From: CAIWKO01 sp964469155
Lineage (GTDB): Bacteria > Bacteroidota > Bacteroidia > Bacteroidales > CAIWKO01
NCBI GenBank assembly: GCA_964469155.1
Contig: CAYXXU010000001.1
Coordinates: 1-64,000 of the forward strand
DNA: 64,000 nucleotides
Direction of reading: 5' to 3'
In this document: one piece after another, positions 51,301-60,788 of the stretch
How the letters are laid out: the number at the start of each line of letters is the position of its first letter
How positions within the stretch are numbered: the stretch's first letter is position 1
Made by a program: the position numbers and the translations under genes
The notes under the pieces: model-generated
Told to the model about the DNA's origin: nothing
The model's input: the letters and a program-made list of their open reading frames with translations, nothing else
Databases searched by the model: none

Positions 51301-52725
51301 ATGAATTCAGACCTCAGACAGCAATTAGAACAACTTTTTTTCAGACAATTTCAGGAATTTCCCTCCTCTATAGAAGAACTGGCCGCCTCGGGCTCCAGCC
51401 GCAAATATTTCAGATTATCGACCAACCATCAAAAGGCCATAGCCGCCTTTAATAACGACAGAAAAGAAAACCAGGCCTTCATAAGTTTCACAAGGCATTT
51501 CGAAAAACATCATCTGGCCGTTCCGAAGGTTTGGCAGGAAGATCTTGAAAACAATCTATACTTGTTGAATGATCTGGGCGACGAGACTCTATTCTCTTAT
51601 CTCGAAAAACACAGAAAAGAAGGTTTTTCGGAAACGACCGTTTCCCTCTATAAGGGAGTTTTGGATGAACTGCTTCGTTTTCAAACGGAGGCTTCCGTAG
51701 ACATGGATTATTCGGTTTGCTACCCCAGAGACAAGTTCGACAAACAATCCATGATGTGGGACCTGAACTACTTTAAATATTATTTTCTCAAACTTGCCCA
51801 CATCAGTTTCGACGAGCAAAAACTGGAAGATGATTTCAATATTTTTTCGGAATACCTGCTGAAAGCCGACAACCATTACTTTTTGTACCGCGACTTCCAA
51901 TCACGAAACATAATGATACATGAGGGCAAGCTATTTTTCATCGACTATCAGGGTGGACGCAAAGGAGCTTTGCAATATGATGTCGCATCGCTCTTGTATG
52001 ATGCCAAGGCTGACATTCCCCAGCAAACCCGGGAGCATTTGCTCGATTACTATATCAGCGCACTGAAAAAGAAAACTAAGATCAACGATAGCGAATTCAG
52101 GCAATACTATTATGGATATGTTTTGGTTCGCATCATGCAGGCCATGGGAGCTTATGGCTTCAGGGGCTACTACGAAAAAAAGCTTCATTTTCTGAAAAGT
52201 ATTCCCTTTGCCGTGGCCAACCTAAAATGGATCATCGAAAACACAAGGCTGCCAATAGAAACTCCCACTTTGGCTTATGTTTTTGAACAGATCATTGCTT
52301 CAGACAAGCTGAATTCCTATGCCGACGATAAAAAAGATAATCTTACGGTGCGCATCAACAGCTTTTCTTTCAAAAAAGGCTATCCCACCGACCCGGGCGG
52401 AAACGGAGGCGGTTTTGTTTTCGATTGCAGGGCTTTGCCTAATCCGGGGAGGTACGAAGAATACAAATTATTGACCGGAAAAGACAAGGCAGTAAAAGAC
52501 TATCTGGAAAAATATCAGGAAGTAGAAGCATTTTTCGCGAACACTTCCCTCCTTGTCTGCCAATCGGTGGAGAATTACCTTTCGAGGGGTTTCTCCAATC
52601 TGATGATCAGCTATGGATGCACAGGGGGGCAGCATAGATCGGTGTATTTTGCCGAACGATTGGCACAATTTCTTGGAAGCAAATACGATCTTAATATTCT
52701 GCTGTCGCATCATGAACAGAAATAA
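51301..52725 (+). CDS. AmgK-like sugar kinase fused to a RapZ C-terminal domain
   Basis: A 474-residue protein. Residues 1-330 are an aminoglycoside-phosphotransferase-like kinase: YLLNDLGDETLFSYL, the catalytic loop FLYRDFQSRNIM (about 190-201) and FIDYQGGRKGALQYDVASLL with the metal-binding DYQ. Residues 345-474 are a RapZ C-terminal domain: VRINSFSFKKGYP, GFVFDCRALPNPG and YGCTGGQHRSVYFAERLA. The MurU-like gene follows after nine bases, so the kinase half probably phosphorylates the anomeric position of MurNAc/GlcNAc in cell-wall recycling. The RapZ half suggests glucosamine-phosphate sensing. Confidence 0.85.
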   Translation: MNSDLRQQLEQLFFRQFQEFPSSIEELAASGSSRKYFRLSTNHQKAIAAFNNDRKENQAFISFTRHFEKHHLAVPKVWQEDLENNLYLLNDLGDETLFSYLEKHRKEGFSETTVSLYKGVLDELLRFQTEASVDMDYSVCYPRDKFDKQSMMWDLNYFKYYFLKLAHISFDEQKLEDDFNIFSEYLLKADNHYFLYRDFQSRNIMIHEGKLFFIDYQGGRKGALQYDVASLLYDAKADIPQQTREHLLDYYISALKKKTKINDSEFRQYYYGYVLVRIMQAMGAYGFRGYYEKKLHFLKSIPFAVANLKWIIENTRLPIETPTLAYVFEQIIASDKLNSYADDKKDNLTVRINSFSFKKGYPTDPGGNGGGFVFDCRALPNPGRYEEYKLLTGKDKAVKDYLEKYQEVEAFFANTSLLVCQSVENYLSRGFSNLMISYGCTGGQHRSVYFAERLAQFLGSKYDLNILLSHHEQK

Positions 52726-52734
52726 ACGATAAGA

Positions 52735-53451
52735 ATGAAAGCTATGATATTTGCAGCGGGTCTGGGTACCCGCCTGGGCATTCTCACCGAAAACAAGCCC
52801 AAGGCTTTGGTGGAAGTGAATGGCAAGCCCATGCTCGAACATGTTGTAGAATATCTCAAAAGTTATGGCATACACGATATAATTATTAATGTTCATCATT
52901 TCGGACCCTTACTCATTGACTTTTTCAAACAAAAAAACAATTTCGGCATTCACATAGAGATCTCCGACGAGAGCGATACATTGCTGGATACCGGAGGAGG
53001 ACTCATCAAAGCCTCTCATTTTTTTGGCGACGGAAAACCTTTTGTGGCGCACAATGTGGATGTTTTATCCCATACCGATCTGGAGGAAGTGCTGAAACTG
53101 CATAAACACAAAAATGCCCTGGCCACACTGGTTGTCAAACACAGAGATACCAGCCGCTACCTGCTTTGCAATGCTGAAGGAAATATTTCCGGTTGGCGAA
53201 ATACCAAAACAGGGGAAGAAATTATTGCCCGGCCCTCAGCAGAATACATTGAAGTTGCCTTCAGCGGCATACAGATCATTGATCCCAAACTTTTCGGATG
53301 CAATACACTTTCGGGGAAATTTTCCCTCACCAATATGTATCTGGAACTTGCCAAAACACAAACGATAGCCACCTATTTGGATAAGGGACTATGGTTTGAT
53401 CTGGGAAGACCTGAGAATATCACGGAAGCAGAATCAACTTTTTTCAAATAG
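52735..53451 (+). CDS. murU: MurU-like nucleotidyltransferase
   Basis: A 238-residue sugar-1-phosphate nucleotidyltransferase. The N-terminal KAMIFAAGLGTRLGILTENK contains the nucleotide-binding GLGTRL, followed by KPKALVEVNGKPMLEH. VAHNVDVLSHTDL has the metal-binding aspartate. The length matches MurNAc-1-phosphate uridylyltransferase rather than the larger GlmU. Paired with the AmgK-like kinase, it would make UDP-MurNAc from recycled muropeptides. The symbol rests on this context. Confidence 0.78.
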   Translation: MKAMIFAAGLGTRLGILTENKPKALVEVNGKPMLEHVVEYLKSYGIHDIIINVHHFGPLLIDFFKQKNNFGIHIEISDESDTLLDTGGGLIKASHFFGDGKPFVAHNVDVLSHTDLEEVLKLHKHKNALATLVVKHRDTSRYLLCNAEGNISGWRNTKTGEEIIARPSAEYIEVAFSGIQIIDPKLFGCNTLSGKFSLTNMYLELAKTQTIATYLDKGLWFDLGRPENITEAESTFFK

Positions 53452-53454
53452 CCC

Positions 53455-56313
53455 ATGGAATTCCTGAAAAAGACAGCCGAGTACCTGTTGCACGAACATG
53501 CAGACCATCTGAGCGAAATCTGTATTGTTCTGCCCAACCGTCGTGCCGGTGTCTTCCTGAAGAAGCATTTTTCTACCCTCATCACTGTTCCGGTTTTTTT
53601 ACCCCGCATTGTTTCGATCCAGGACTTTATCGTGGATCTTTCGGGTAGCGTGGTTGCCGACGAATATACCCTGCTCATCGAATTGTATAAAAGTTACGTA
53701 ACAGTTAAGAAAGAAGGTGCCGAGAGTTTTGATGATTTCCTGAAATGGGGCCACAAGCTACTGCAGGACTTCGACGAAATTGACCAGCATCTGGGCGATG
53801 TCCGCTATGTGTTCACTTATCTGAAAGAAGAAAAGAACCTGGCACTCTGGGCCCTTGACAGGACACCCCTCAGTGATTTCCAGGTTAACTATCTCGGGTT
53901 CTATGGCATGTTGTACGACATTTATCTGGAGTTCAACAAAAGGCTGCAGGCATTGCAGACAGGAAACTATGGCATGGCATGCCGAAAGGCCGTCGAAAAC
54001 ATCAATGATGCCGCCTTTGTTCCCAAATTTCAAAAAGTGATCTTCACCGGGCTGAATGCTTTGACCCGTTCGGAAGAAGTAATATTGGGATATTTTTCAG
54101 AAAGAAAACTTTCGGAAATGCTGTGGGATGCCGACAACTATTACGTAGCCAACCAACAACAGGAGGCAGGCACTTTCATTCGCAAGCATTTGAAGGGACA
54201 GGACTATGACAAAGTTAAATGGATAACCAACGAACTGGCCACAGAGAAAAAAGAGATCAATATCATCGGGGTTTCGGGTAATATAGGCCAGGTGAAATTC
54301 ACCGCCAACGAAATCAGCCGCCTGCTGGGCGAAAACACTCTTACCGAAAACATTTCTATCGTGCTGAACGAGGAAAGCCTGCTGATTCCCCTGCTGAATT
54401 CCATTCCCGAAGGCATCAATGCCTTCAATATCACCATGGGATTTCCCCTAAAACTCACTCCTATCTATAGCCTGATAGAACTCATATTTACCCTGCAACT
54501 GAATTCCGAAAGGTTCCGCTCTATAAAACAGACTCAGGAACCCCTGTTCTATCATAAGGACCTGCAAAAGCTTTTCAATCACAATTATTTTCCGGTTTTG
54601 CTGGGCGATAAGAACATCCGCGATGCGGCCTCCAGATTGACAGAGCAGAAAAAAGTATTTTACACCCGTTTTGAAGTTCAGGGACTTTTATCCAAAATGG
54701 ACAAAACCCTGGCGGATTCTCTGGGCTATATTTTCGAACCCTGGCAGCAGGAAAGCAAGAGAGCCATTGACTGCCTGTTACAACTTATCGACCAGATCAG
54801 GGCGCAGATAGCCACCGACAAAGGCATAGAGATAGAACTGCTGTTTGCCGCTTACAAAATCCTGCAGCGACTCAGCGATATCAGCAAAACCGACGATATC
54901 AGCATGTCGGCCACCACCCTGCAGATACTTTTCGATCAGAACATTTCCCAATCCACCGTTCCCTTTGTGGGTGAACCACTAAAAGGGCTACAGATCATGG
55001 GTATGCTGGAGACACGAGCCCTGGATTTCGACACCATTTTCATGCTGTCGGTCAACGAAGGGGTGCTGCCAAAAGGGAAAACCATGAATTCGTTTATCCC
55101 TCACGGCATACGCGTTGATTCGGGCCTGCCTACCTATAAACACAACGAGCAGATTTTTGCCTATCATTTCTACCGTTTGTTGCAGGGATGCAAAAAAATC
55201 TACCTGCTGTATAATACCCAACCCGACGACATGGGCGGAGGCGAGCAAAGCCGTTTCATCAACCAGCTGGTTTACGAACTACAGAAGTACAATCCTGACA
55301 TTATCGTAAATGTACAGAACCTCAGCATCCCTCCCCTGCAGGAAGGCATCAGTCCCATAGCTATCAAAAAGACAAAGGATATCATTGATAAGCTCCGGCA
55401 GATTGGCCAAAGGGGGTTTTCGCCATCGGCCCTCAACAGTTTCAGAAAATGCCAACTGCAGTATTATTTCAATTACATTGCTGAGATCAAAGAAGCCGAC
55501 GAACTCACCGAGATCATCGACCAGCAGGAATTCGGGAATTATCTGCATGCCGTTCTCGAGAAACTGTTTACCGGTTTAACCGGCCAGGAACTGACCACAG
55601 CTATGATAGAAACATTGAACCATACCTACGAGGAAATCTTGACGGAGGAATTCACCGAAGGAGAATCTGACAAACTCGAACGCATGAGTGGAAAAAACCT
55701 GTTGATCTTTCATGTGATCAAGGATTATCTCAGAGACTTTCTGAATAAGCAAAAGGAAATAACGGAAGAAAACCTTCAAAAATACAAGAGCTATCAGATA
55801 CTCTCCATCGAAAAGAAACTGATCGCGGAATATAGCGTGGAAACCGGGGGCGAAACCATTGCGGTCAACATCACCGGAAAGATCGACCGCATAGACCAAA
55901 TGGACGATCACATACAGATCATCGATTACAAATCAGGGGATGTCCGTTCGAAAAATTTCTCCCTCGACAAGCTTTTCGAGGATGAGCAGTATCCCAAAAA
56001 CGATTACTGCTTTCAGCTCATGCTCTATTTATGGTTGTTCGGAAAGGATAAGGAAGCCCCTTCATGCAACAGCATACATTCCGGAGTCTGGAGTTTCCGC
56101 AGGATACAAGAAGGGGTGAAAAATGTGACTTTTTCGCCCGACCCCGGGTCGAAAACAAAGGACGCCTTCATGGGTCCTGAGCAGTTGGCAGCCTTCGAAG
56201 ACTACCTCAACCATCTGCTGCAGCAATTGTTTGATGCGAACAGCGATTTTGTGCAGACCTCAAACGAAGACAACTGCCGCTATTGCCCCTATAAGGGGAT
56301 TTGTCAGAAATAA
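53455..56313 (+). CDS. addB: AddB-like PD-(D/E)XK nuclease with Fe-S cluster
   Basis: A 952-residue protein. IVLPNRRAGVFLKKHFSTLI is the degenerate N-terminal helicase-like start seen in AddB of Bacteroidota, without a good Walker A. The nuclease motif HIQIIDYKSGD is at about 820. Cysteines in FRKCQLQYYF (about 665) and CRYCPYKGIC (about 941-950) form the AddB Fe-S staple. It would partner the AddA gene at 513-3779. It follows murU after three bases, so it may be in the same transcript. Confidence 0.83.
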   Translation: MEFLKKTAEYLLHEHADHLSEICIVLPNRRAGVFLKKHFSTLITVPVFLPRIVSIQDFIVDLSGSVVADEYTLLIELYKSYVTVKKEGAESFDDFLKWGHKLLQDFDEIDQHLGDVRYVFTYLKEEKNLALWALDRTPLSDFQVNYLGFYGMLYDIYLEFNKRLQALQTGNYGMACRKAVENINDAAFVPKFQKVIFTGLNALTRSEEVILGYFSERKLSEMLWDADNYYVANQQQEAGTFIRKHLKGQDYDKVKWITNELATEKKEINIIGVSGNIGQVKFTANEISRLLGENTLTENISIVLNEESLLIPLLNSIPEGINAFNITMGFPLKLTPIYSLIELIFTLQLNSERFRSIKQTQEPLFYHKDLQKLFNHNYFPVLLGDKNIRDAASRLTEQKKVFYTRFEVQGLLSKMDKTLADSLGYIFEPWQQESKRAIDCLLQLIDQIRAQIATDKGIEIELLFAAYKILQRLSDISKTDDISMSATTLQILFDQNISQSTVPFVGEPLKGLQIMGMLETRALDFDTIFMLSVNEGVLPKGKTMNSFIPHGIRVDSGLPTYKHNEQIFAYHFYRLLQGCKKIYLLYNTQPDDMGGGEQSRFINQLVYELQKYNPDIIVNVQNLSIPPLQEGISPIAIKKTKDIIDKLRQIGQRGFSPSALNSFRKCQLQYYFNYIAEIKEADELTEIIDQQEFGNYLHAVLEKLFTGLTGQELTTAMIETLNHTYEEILTEEFTEGESDKLERMSGKNLLIFHVIKDYLRDFLNKQKEITEENLQKYKSYQILSIEKKLIAEYSVETGGETIAVNITGKIDRIDQMDDHIQIIDYKSGDVRSKNFSLDKLFEDEQYPKNDYCFQLMLYLWLFGKDKEAPSCNSIHSGVWSFRRIQEGVKNVTFSPDPGSKTKDAFMGPEQLAAFEDYLNHLLQQLFDANSDFVQTSNEDNCRYCPYKGICQK

Positions 56314-56328
56314 GAAGCATTTTATTTT

Positions 56329-57960
56329 TTAAGAAAGGTACTTTCCTACAATCGGCAATCTCCTCCCCATACCGAAAGCCTTAGGCGAAATCCGCAATAT
56401 GGGAGGCGTCTGGTAGCGTTTATATTCGCTGGTGTTCACCAGTTTCAGTATGCGGTGTACCATAGCAGCTTCATAACCCATGGCTATGAGTTCTTTAGGG
56501 CCTTGACGGTGTTCAATATATTGGAACAGTATTTCGTCCAGAATAGCATAATCGGGCAGGGAATCCGAATCTTTCTGGTCGGGTCGTAACTCTGCCGAAG
56601 GAGGTTTCTGAATGGTATTCAGCGGTATGATCTCTTCCTCGCGGTTCACAAACTGCGAAAGATGATACACCTGGGTTTTATACACATCGCCCAAAACCGA
56701 CAAACCCCCGCACATATCTCCGTAAAGGGTTCCGTAACCCACGGCAGCCTCGCTCTTATTGGAAGTATTCAGTAAAATATGCCCGAACTTGTTCGAAACA
56801 GCCATCAGCAAAACGGCCCTTATGCGCGCCTGAATGTTCTCTTCGGCAATATTAAAAGGCTGTCCGCGGAACAAAGGTTCCAGGGTTGCTTCAAAAGTTT
56901 CGAAAGCAGGTTCAATGGGAATGATCTCGTATTTACATCCTAGATTTCTGGCCAGTTGTACTGCATCATTCACCGAATGGTCGGAGGAAAACTTCGAAGG
57001 CATGAGCACACCCAGCACATTTTCGGCTCCCAGGGCTTCTTTGGCAATCACCATGGTTAGCGCCGAATCTATACCACCTGAAAGTCCGAGTATGGCTTTG
57101 GTAAAGCCCATTTTGGAGAAATAATCTCTTACACCCAAAATCAAAGCCTCATAAATGCGTTCTATCTTGTCGGGTATCTTCACCTGAGAGTGCTTTTTCG
57201 CAGTCTGTTCCAGATCGAAAACGGTAATACTCTCCGTAAAGAAGGGGCATTCTGCCAAAATATTGCCCGCTGCATCCAAAGCCATGGAGCCTCCGTCGAA
57301 GATGAGCTCGGTTTGAGCGCCCACATGGTTCACGTAAACCACGGGCAAATGATATTTCAGGGCATTAGTGATCAGTATTTCCTTGCGTATCTCATGCTGA
57401 TTGTAGTGAAAAGGCGATGCCGCAATATTGATAAGCAGGTCAGGCTGAAGTTTCGCCAGTTCGGCCATGGGCTCCATCACATATTGAGGGTCGTTGTTCA
57501 CATTCCAAAGGTCCTCGCAAATGGTCAGCGCGATGCGGCGACCTTTGAATTCGAAGACATCGAAAATAGTATTGGGCTCGAAATAGCGGTATTCGTCGAA
57601 CACGTCGTAGTTGGGCAGGAGTGATTTATGCTGCACGAACACCACCTTTTTATCGCAAATGAAATAGGCCGTATTGAAAAGATTCTTGCCCGCAACAGAA
57701 GGATTGACCGAGGGTGACCCAACGATCACACCAATGCCTTCCGTATGCGAAACGATCTCTTCAATGGCTTGCTTGCAGCGTTCGATAAAATCGGAAAACT
57801 CCAGGAAATCGCGGGGCGGATATCCGCACACCGAAAGCTCGGGAAACACCACCAGGTCGGTCTGGTTGGTTTTGGCTTCTTCGATGGTGGAAATGATCTT
57901 CTTACAATTCAGCTCAAAATTGCCCACATGGAAATTAAGTTGAGCTAAAGAGATCTTCAT
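56329..57960 (-). CDS. nadE: glutamine-dependent NAD+ synthase
   Basis: A 543-residue two-domain enzyme. The N-terminal nitrilase-type glutaminase has the triad in VVFPELSVCGYP, QHKSLLPNYDVF and LTICEDLWN. The C-terminal synthetase has the ATP-binding SGGIDSA motif in ILGLSGGIDSALTMVIAKEA, and NTSNKSEAAVGYGTLYGDMC. It converts deamido-NAD to NAD using glutamine. It is 15 bases downstream of the porin-like gene and may share its promoter. Confidence 0.94.
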   Translation of the reverse strand: MKISLAQLNFHVGNFELNCKKIISTIEEAKTNQTDLVVFPELSVCGYPPRDFLEFSDFIERCKQAIEEIVSHTEGIGVIVGSPSVNPSVAGKNLFNTAYFICDKKVVFVQHKSLLPNYDVFDEYRYFEPNTIFDVFEFKGRRIALTICEDLWNVNNDPQYVMEPMAELAKLQPDLLINIAASPFHYNQHEIRKEILITNALKYHLPVVYVNHVGAQTELIFDGGSMALDAAGNILAECPFFTESITVFDLEQTAKKHSQVKIPDKIERIYEALILGVRDYFSKMGFTKAILGLSGGIDSALTMVIAKEALGAENVLGVLMPSKFSSDHSVNDAVQLARNLGCKYEIIPIEPAFETFEATLEPLFRGQPFNIAEENIQARIRAVLLMAVSNKFGHILLNTSNKSEAAVGYGTLYGDMCGGLSVLGDVYKTQVYHLSQFVNREEEIIPLNTIQKPPSAELRPDQKDSDSLPDYAILDEILFQYIEHRQGPKELIAMGYEAAMVHRILKLVNTSEYKRYQTPPILRISPKAFGMGRRLPIVGKYLS

Positions 57961-57975
57961 CGTGTTGTGAATGAC

Positions 57976-58677
57976 CTAAAATAAAACGCCCAGCGAAATT
58001 TCAAAATAATTCACTTTGGCATTTTCCTTTATAGTGGGATTAGCCAGATTTACGCTGGTGAGTGCATCGGTAAATCCGTTGTTATAGTTAAGCCCGAGGT
58101 TGACCGAAATGATCTTGGCCACCTTATAAGTGGCACCCACACCAATGATCATAGATTCGCGGATGAAACTAACCTCTTTGGTTATATTTTTATTCTCGAC
58201 CGAAATGGGAGTATCGGTAGCATCGTCGCGGGTGAATTTATCGTTTGCTTTGGCGCTCAGTTTAAAGGCGGTTCCCAGTCCGAATTTTGCATAAATAGCG
58301 AACTTGCCGAGCATATTTCCTGTAGTACCTATCATGACCAGCGGAACTGAAAGGTACTGTAGCTTGTATTTCCTTTCCAGAATACCCGTGGTGTCAACTG
58401 CAGCCGGATACCTGGTGGCGTATTTCATCTTACCTCCTGTATATACAACATCAACACCGGTACCTATTCCCAGGTTGTCGATGAAAAAATAATTGAATTC
58501 GGCGCCATAACCCATGTGCATGGTTGCACCGTCTGATTTGTAGACGGCCCCGTCAACGTTCGATTTCATCCAACTCAGGTTGGGTGTGCCATGAAGCCCA
58601 AAATTAAAGGAACGATCCTGCGCTGAGACACAATGTACTAAAGCCAATAAAAAACTGAAAATCAAAATCTTTTTCAT
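57976..58677 (-). CDS. outer-membrane beta-barrel protein (porin-like)
   Basis: A 233-residue protein from the ATG at 58677, with signal peptide MKKILIFSFLLALVHCVSA. FNFGLHGTPNLSWMKSN and MHMGYGAEFNYFFIDNLGIG begin an eight-strand OmpA/OMP_b-brl_2-like barrel, which ends VNYFEISLGVLF with a terminal phenylalanine. No peptidoglycan-binding domain follows. Its role is unknown. Confidence 0.8.
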   Translation of the reverse strand: MKKILIFSFLLALVHCVSAQDRSFNFGLHGTPNLSWMKSNVDGAVYKSDGATMHMGYGAEFNYFFIDNLGIGTGVDVVYTGGKMKYATRYPAAVDTTGILERKYKLQYLSVPLVMIGTTGNMLGKFAIYAKFGLGTAFKLSAKANDKFTRDDATDTPISVENKNITKEVSFIRESMIIGVGATYKVAKIISVNLGLNYNNGFTDALTSVNLANPTIKENAKVNYFEISLGVLF

Positions 58678-58699
58678 AATAACGTGATTTAATTTTACA

Positions 58700-58707
58700 C
58701 AAAAATA
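58700..58707 (-). promoter_or_regulatory. -7 element of the porin-like gene
   Basis: On the minus strand this reads TATTTTTG (TAnnTTTG), 22 bases upstream of the ATG at 58677. Confidence 0.45.
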
Positions 58708-58773
58708 AGATAAATAGACACGATATCCTGAAAAATTCAACAGAATTTTTTAATCTGCAAGCCGTTTTAATAA

Positions 58774-58781
58774 TAAATTTG
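58774..58781 (+). promoter_or_regulatory. -7 element of the gldB operon
   Basis: TAAATTTG, 17 bases upstream of the ATG at 58799, divergent from the porin-like gene promoter. Confidence 0.5.
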
Positions 58782-58798
58782 TACAAAATTACAGACCC

Positions 58799-59818
58799 AT
58801 GCTGGTGAAACGACTGATATACCTATGCCCGCTGATAGCAGGCTTATATTTACTTACCGCGTGCAGTTGCGACCATAAAAAGAACAATAAAATCGATGTC
58901 CCCAAAATAGGAAAGAAGATAACGGTTAAGATTGAACGCTACGACAAAGATCTTTTCTCCATCAACAAAAAGGACCTTAAGAACGAACTGGTGAGGCTGA
59001 AACCGAAATACAGTTTCTTTCTGGATGGCGACCTCAACGATCCGGCCAACATCAAACAGCTTTCGGACTACCTGAACGACCCCCAGATGATTAAGAACTA
59101 TGAGGAAGTGCAGAAGCAATATCCCGATCTGGCGGGGCTTGAAAAGGAACTATCCGCCGAACTTTCTTACTTCGCCTATTATTTCCCCGACCACCGTCTG
59201 CCGCAGGTTTATACCTATGTTTGCGGCATGGATTTCGAAAACCCGGTGATCTATGCCGACAGTGTCCTGATCATCGCCCTCGATATGTACCTCGGAAAAG
59301 ATTACTCCCTGTATACCAACTTCGGTTTGCCGGCCTATATCCGCTACAGCATGGCCAAAGAATATATAGCGAAAGACTGCGCCGAAGCCATTGCCAGGTA
59401 TTACGGCTACCAGGAAATGAAAGATGCCACCTGCCTCGATCACATGGTGTATAATGGCAAGTTGCAGTTATTCGTGGATGCGCTTCTGCCCGAAACGGAC
59501 GATACCATAAAGATGGAATACACCAAAAAGCAACTCGACTGGTGCCGCAACAACGAAGCCAAAATGTGGGCCTTCTTTATTGATAATAAGATGCTTTACA
59601 GCAAAGATTACAACACCTTTATGAAGTTTTTCAGTAAGGGTCCTTTCACCTCTGCCTTTGGTAAGGAATCGCCTCCGCGCACTGCCATCTGGGTGGGATG
59701 GCAAATATTGAGAGACTATGCACGCAACACGGGTCAGATCAACCTGAAGAAACTCGTGGAAATGAAAGATGCCCAGCAGATACTGCAGATCTCGAAATAC
59801 AAACCCAAAAAGCCATGA
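58799..59818 (+). CDS. gldB: GldB-like lipoprotein
   Basis: A 339-residue protein with a lipoprotein signal (LIAGLYLLTACSCD, lipobox LTAC). ITVKIERYDKDLFSINKKDL and SAELSYFAYYFPDHRLPQVY with LDMYLGKDYSLY match the GldB family linked to gliding and T9SS-bearing Bacteroidota. The predicted mature protein sits in a membrane facing the periplasm. Its stop codon overlaps the next start (ATGA at 59815-59818). GldB homologues also occur in non-motile species, so gliding is not proven. Confidence 0.75.
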   Translation: MLVKRLIYLCPLIAGLYLLTACSCDHKKNNKIDVPKIGKKITVKIERYDKDLFSINKKDLKNELVRLKPKYSFFLDGDLNDPANIKQLSDYLNDPQMIKNYEEVQKQYPDLAGLEKELSAELSYFAYYFPDHRLPQVYTYVCGMDFENPVIYADSVLIIALDMYLGKDYSLYTNFGLPAYIRYSMAKEYIAKDCAEAIARYYGYQEMKDATCLDHMVYNGKLQLFVDALLPETDDTIKMEYTKKQLDWCRNNEAKMWAFFIDNKMLYSKDYNTFMKFFSKGPFTSAFGKESPPRTAIWVGWQILRDYARNTGQINLKKLVEMKDAQQILQISKYKPKKP

Positions 59819-60786
59819 AAAAACTCATTCTGAGCCTGATACTGTGCATAAGTATGGCTGCGTTTGCCGCAGGCCAATCCGCAACGCTGAACTGCAAGGT
59901 GTTCGACACCCACAGTTCGAAGATTCCCGACAACATCATCAAAACACTGACTACCGACAATATGGACCAGGTGTGGTTTGCCACGGGCGACTGCTTTTTT
60001 GGAGGCAACCTGGTGAAGTTCAACGGCTACGATTTCACCATTTACGATTCCACCAATTCGGGACTCAGGGACAAATTCGTTACCACCATTTTTATTGACA
60101 ACAACAACCGCAAGTGGGTAGGAACACGTTATCACGGGGTGTATCTGTTTAACGACAGCACCTGGGTGAACTTCGATCCGCAGAACTGCGGCCTTACCGA
60201 TGTGCATGTGACCGCCATTGCGCAGGACCAGAATGAGGTGATGTGGTTTGCCACCGACAATGGCCTGACATCGTTCAACGGAAAACACTGGACGGCCTAT
60301 CGAACCAATAATTCGAAACTGCCCGACAACCTGGTGAACGCCCTGGCCGTGGATAAACAAAACAATAAATGGGTGGCAACCAACAACGGCTTTGCGAAAT
60401 TCGACGGGACGGAATTCACCGTCTATCAGAAAAACACCTCGGAACTGCCCAACAACCAGGTGAACGATGTGTATGCCGATGCCTCGGGTACGGTTTGGGT
60501 GGTGTATTGGAGCGGGCTGATCAAAATTACCGGCGAACAGTGGACCTTCTTTACCTCCGAAAACTCCGGGCTGCAGAAATTTACCGACTACAAACCCTGC
60601 ATGGACAACAACGGTGTGATGTGGTTCGGATCGGGCAACGGCGTCATCCGCTGGGAAGGCAGCAAATGGAACCTCTACAACCCGCTGAATTCGTGCCTGC
60701 CCAGTTTCTTTGTCAACAAAATTGCCGTGGACGAGCGCAACCGTAAATGGTTTGCCACCAACGACGGCCTTCTATTAATAGAATAA
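59815..60786 (+). CDS. secreted two-component-regulator-type propeller protein
   Basis: A 323-residue protein from the ATG that overlaps the gldB stop. The signal peptide is MKKLILSLILCISMAAFAAG. The rest is seven or so beta-propeller blades of the Reg_prop type: NRKWVGTRYHGVYLFND, MWFATDNGLTSFNGKHW, NKWVATNNGFAKFDGTEF, VMWFGSGNGVIRWEGSKW and a final RKWFATNDGLLLIE. There is no kinase or DNA-binding part, so it is a stand-alone periplasmic or surface propeller of unknown ligand. Confidence 0.82.
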   Translation: MKKLILSLILCISMAAFAAGQSATLNCKVFDTHSSKIPDNIIKTLTTDNMDQVWFATGDCFFGGNLVKFNGYDFTIYDSTNSGLRDKFVTTIFIDNNNRKWVGTRYHGVYLFNDSTWVNFDPQNCGLTDVHVTAIAQDQNEVMWFATDNGLTSFNGKHWTAYRTNNSKLPDNLVNALAVDKQNNKWVATNNGFAKFDGTEFTVYQKNTSELPNNQVNDVYADASGTVWVVYWSGLIKITGEQWTFFTSENSGLQKFTDYKPCMDNNGVMWFGSGNGVIRWEGSKWNLYNPLNSCLPSFFVNKIAVDERNRKWFATNDGLLLIE

Positions 60787-60788
60787 TT

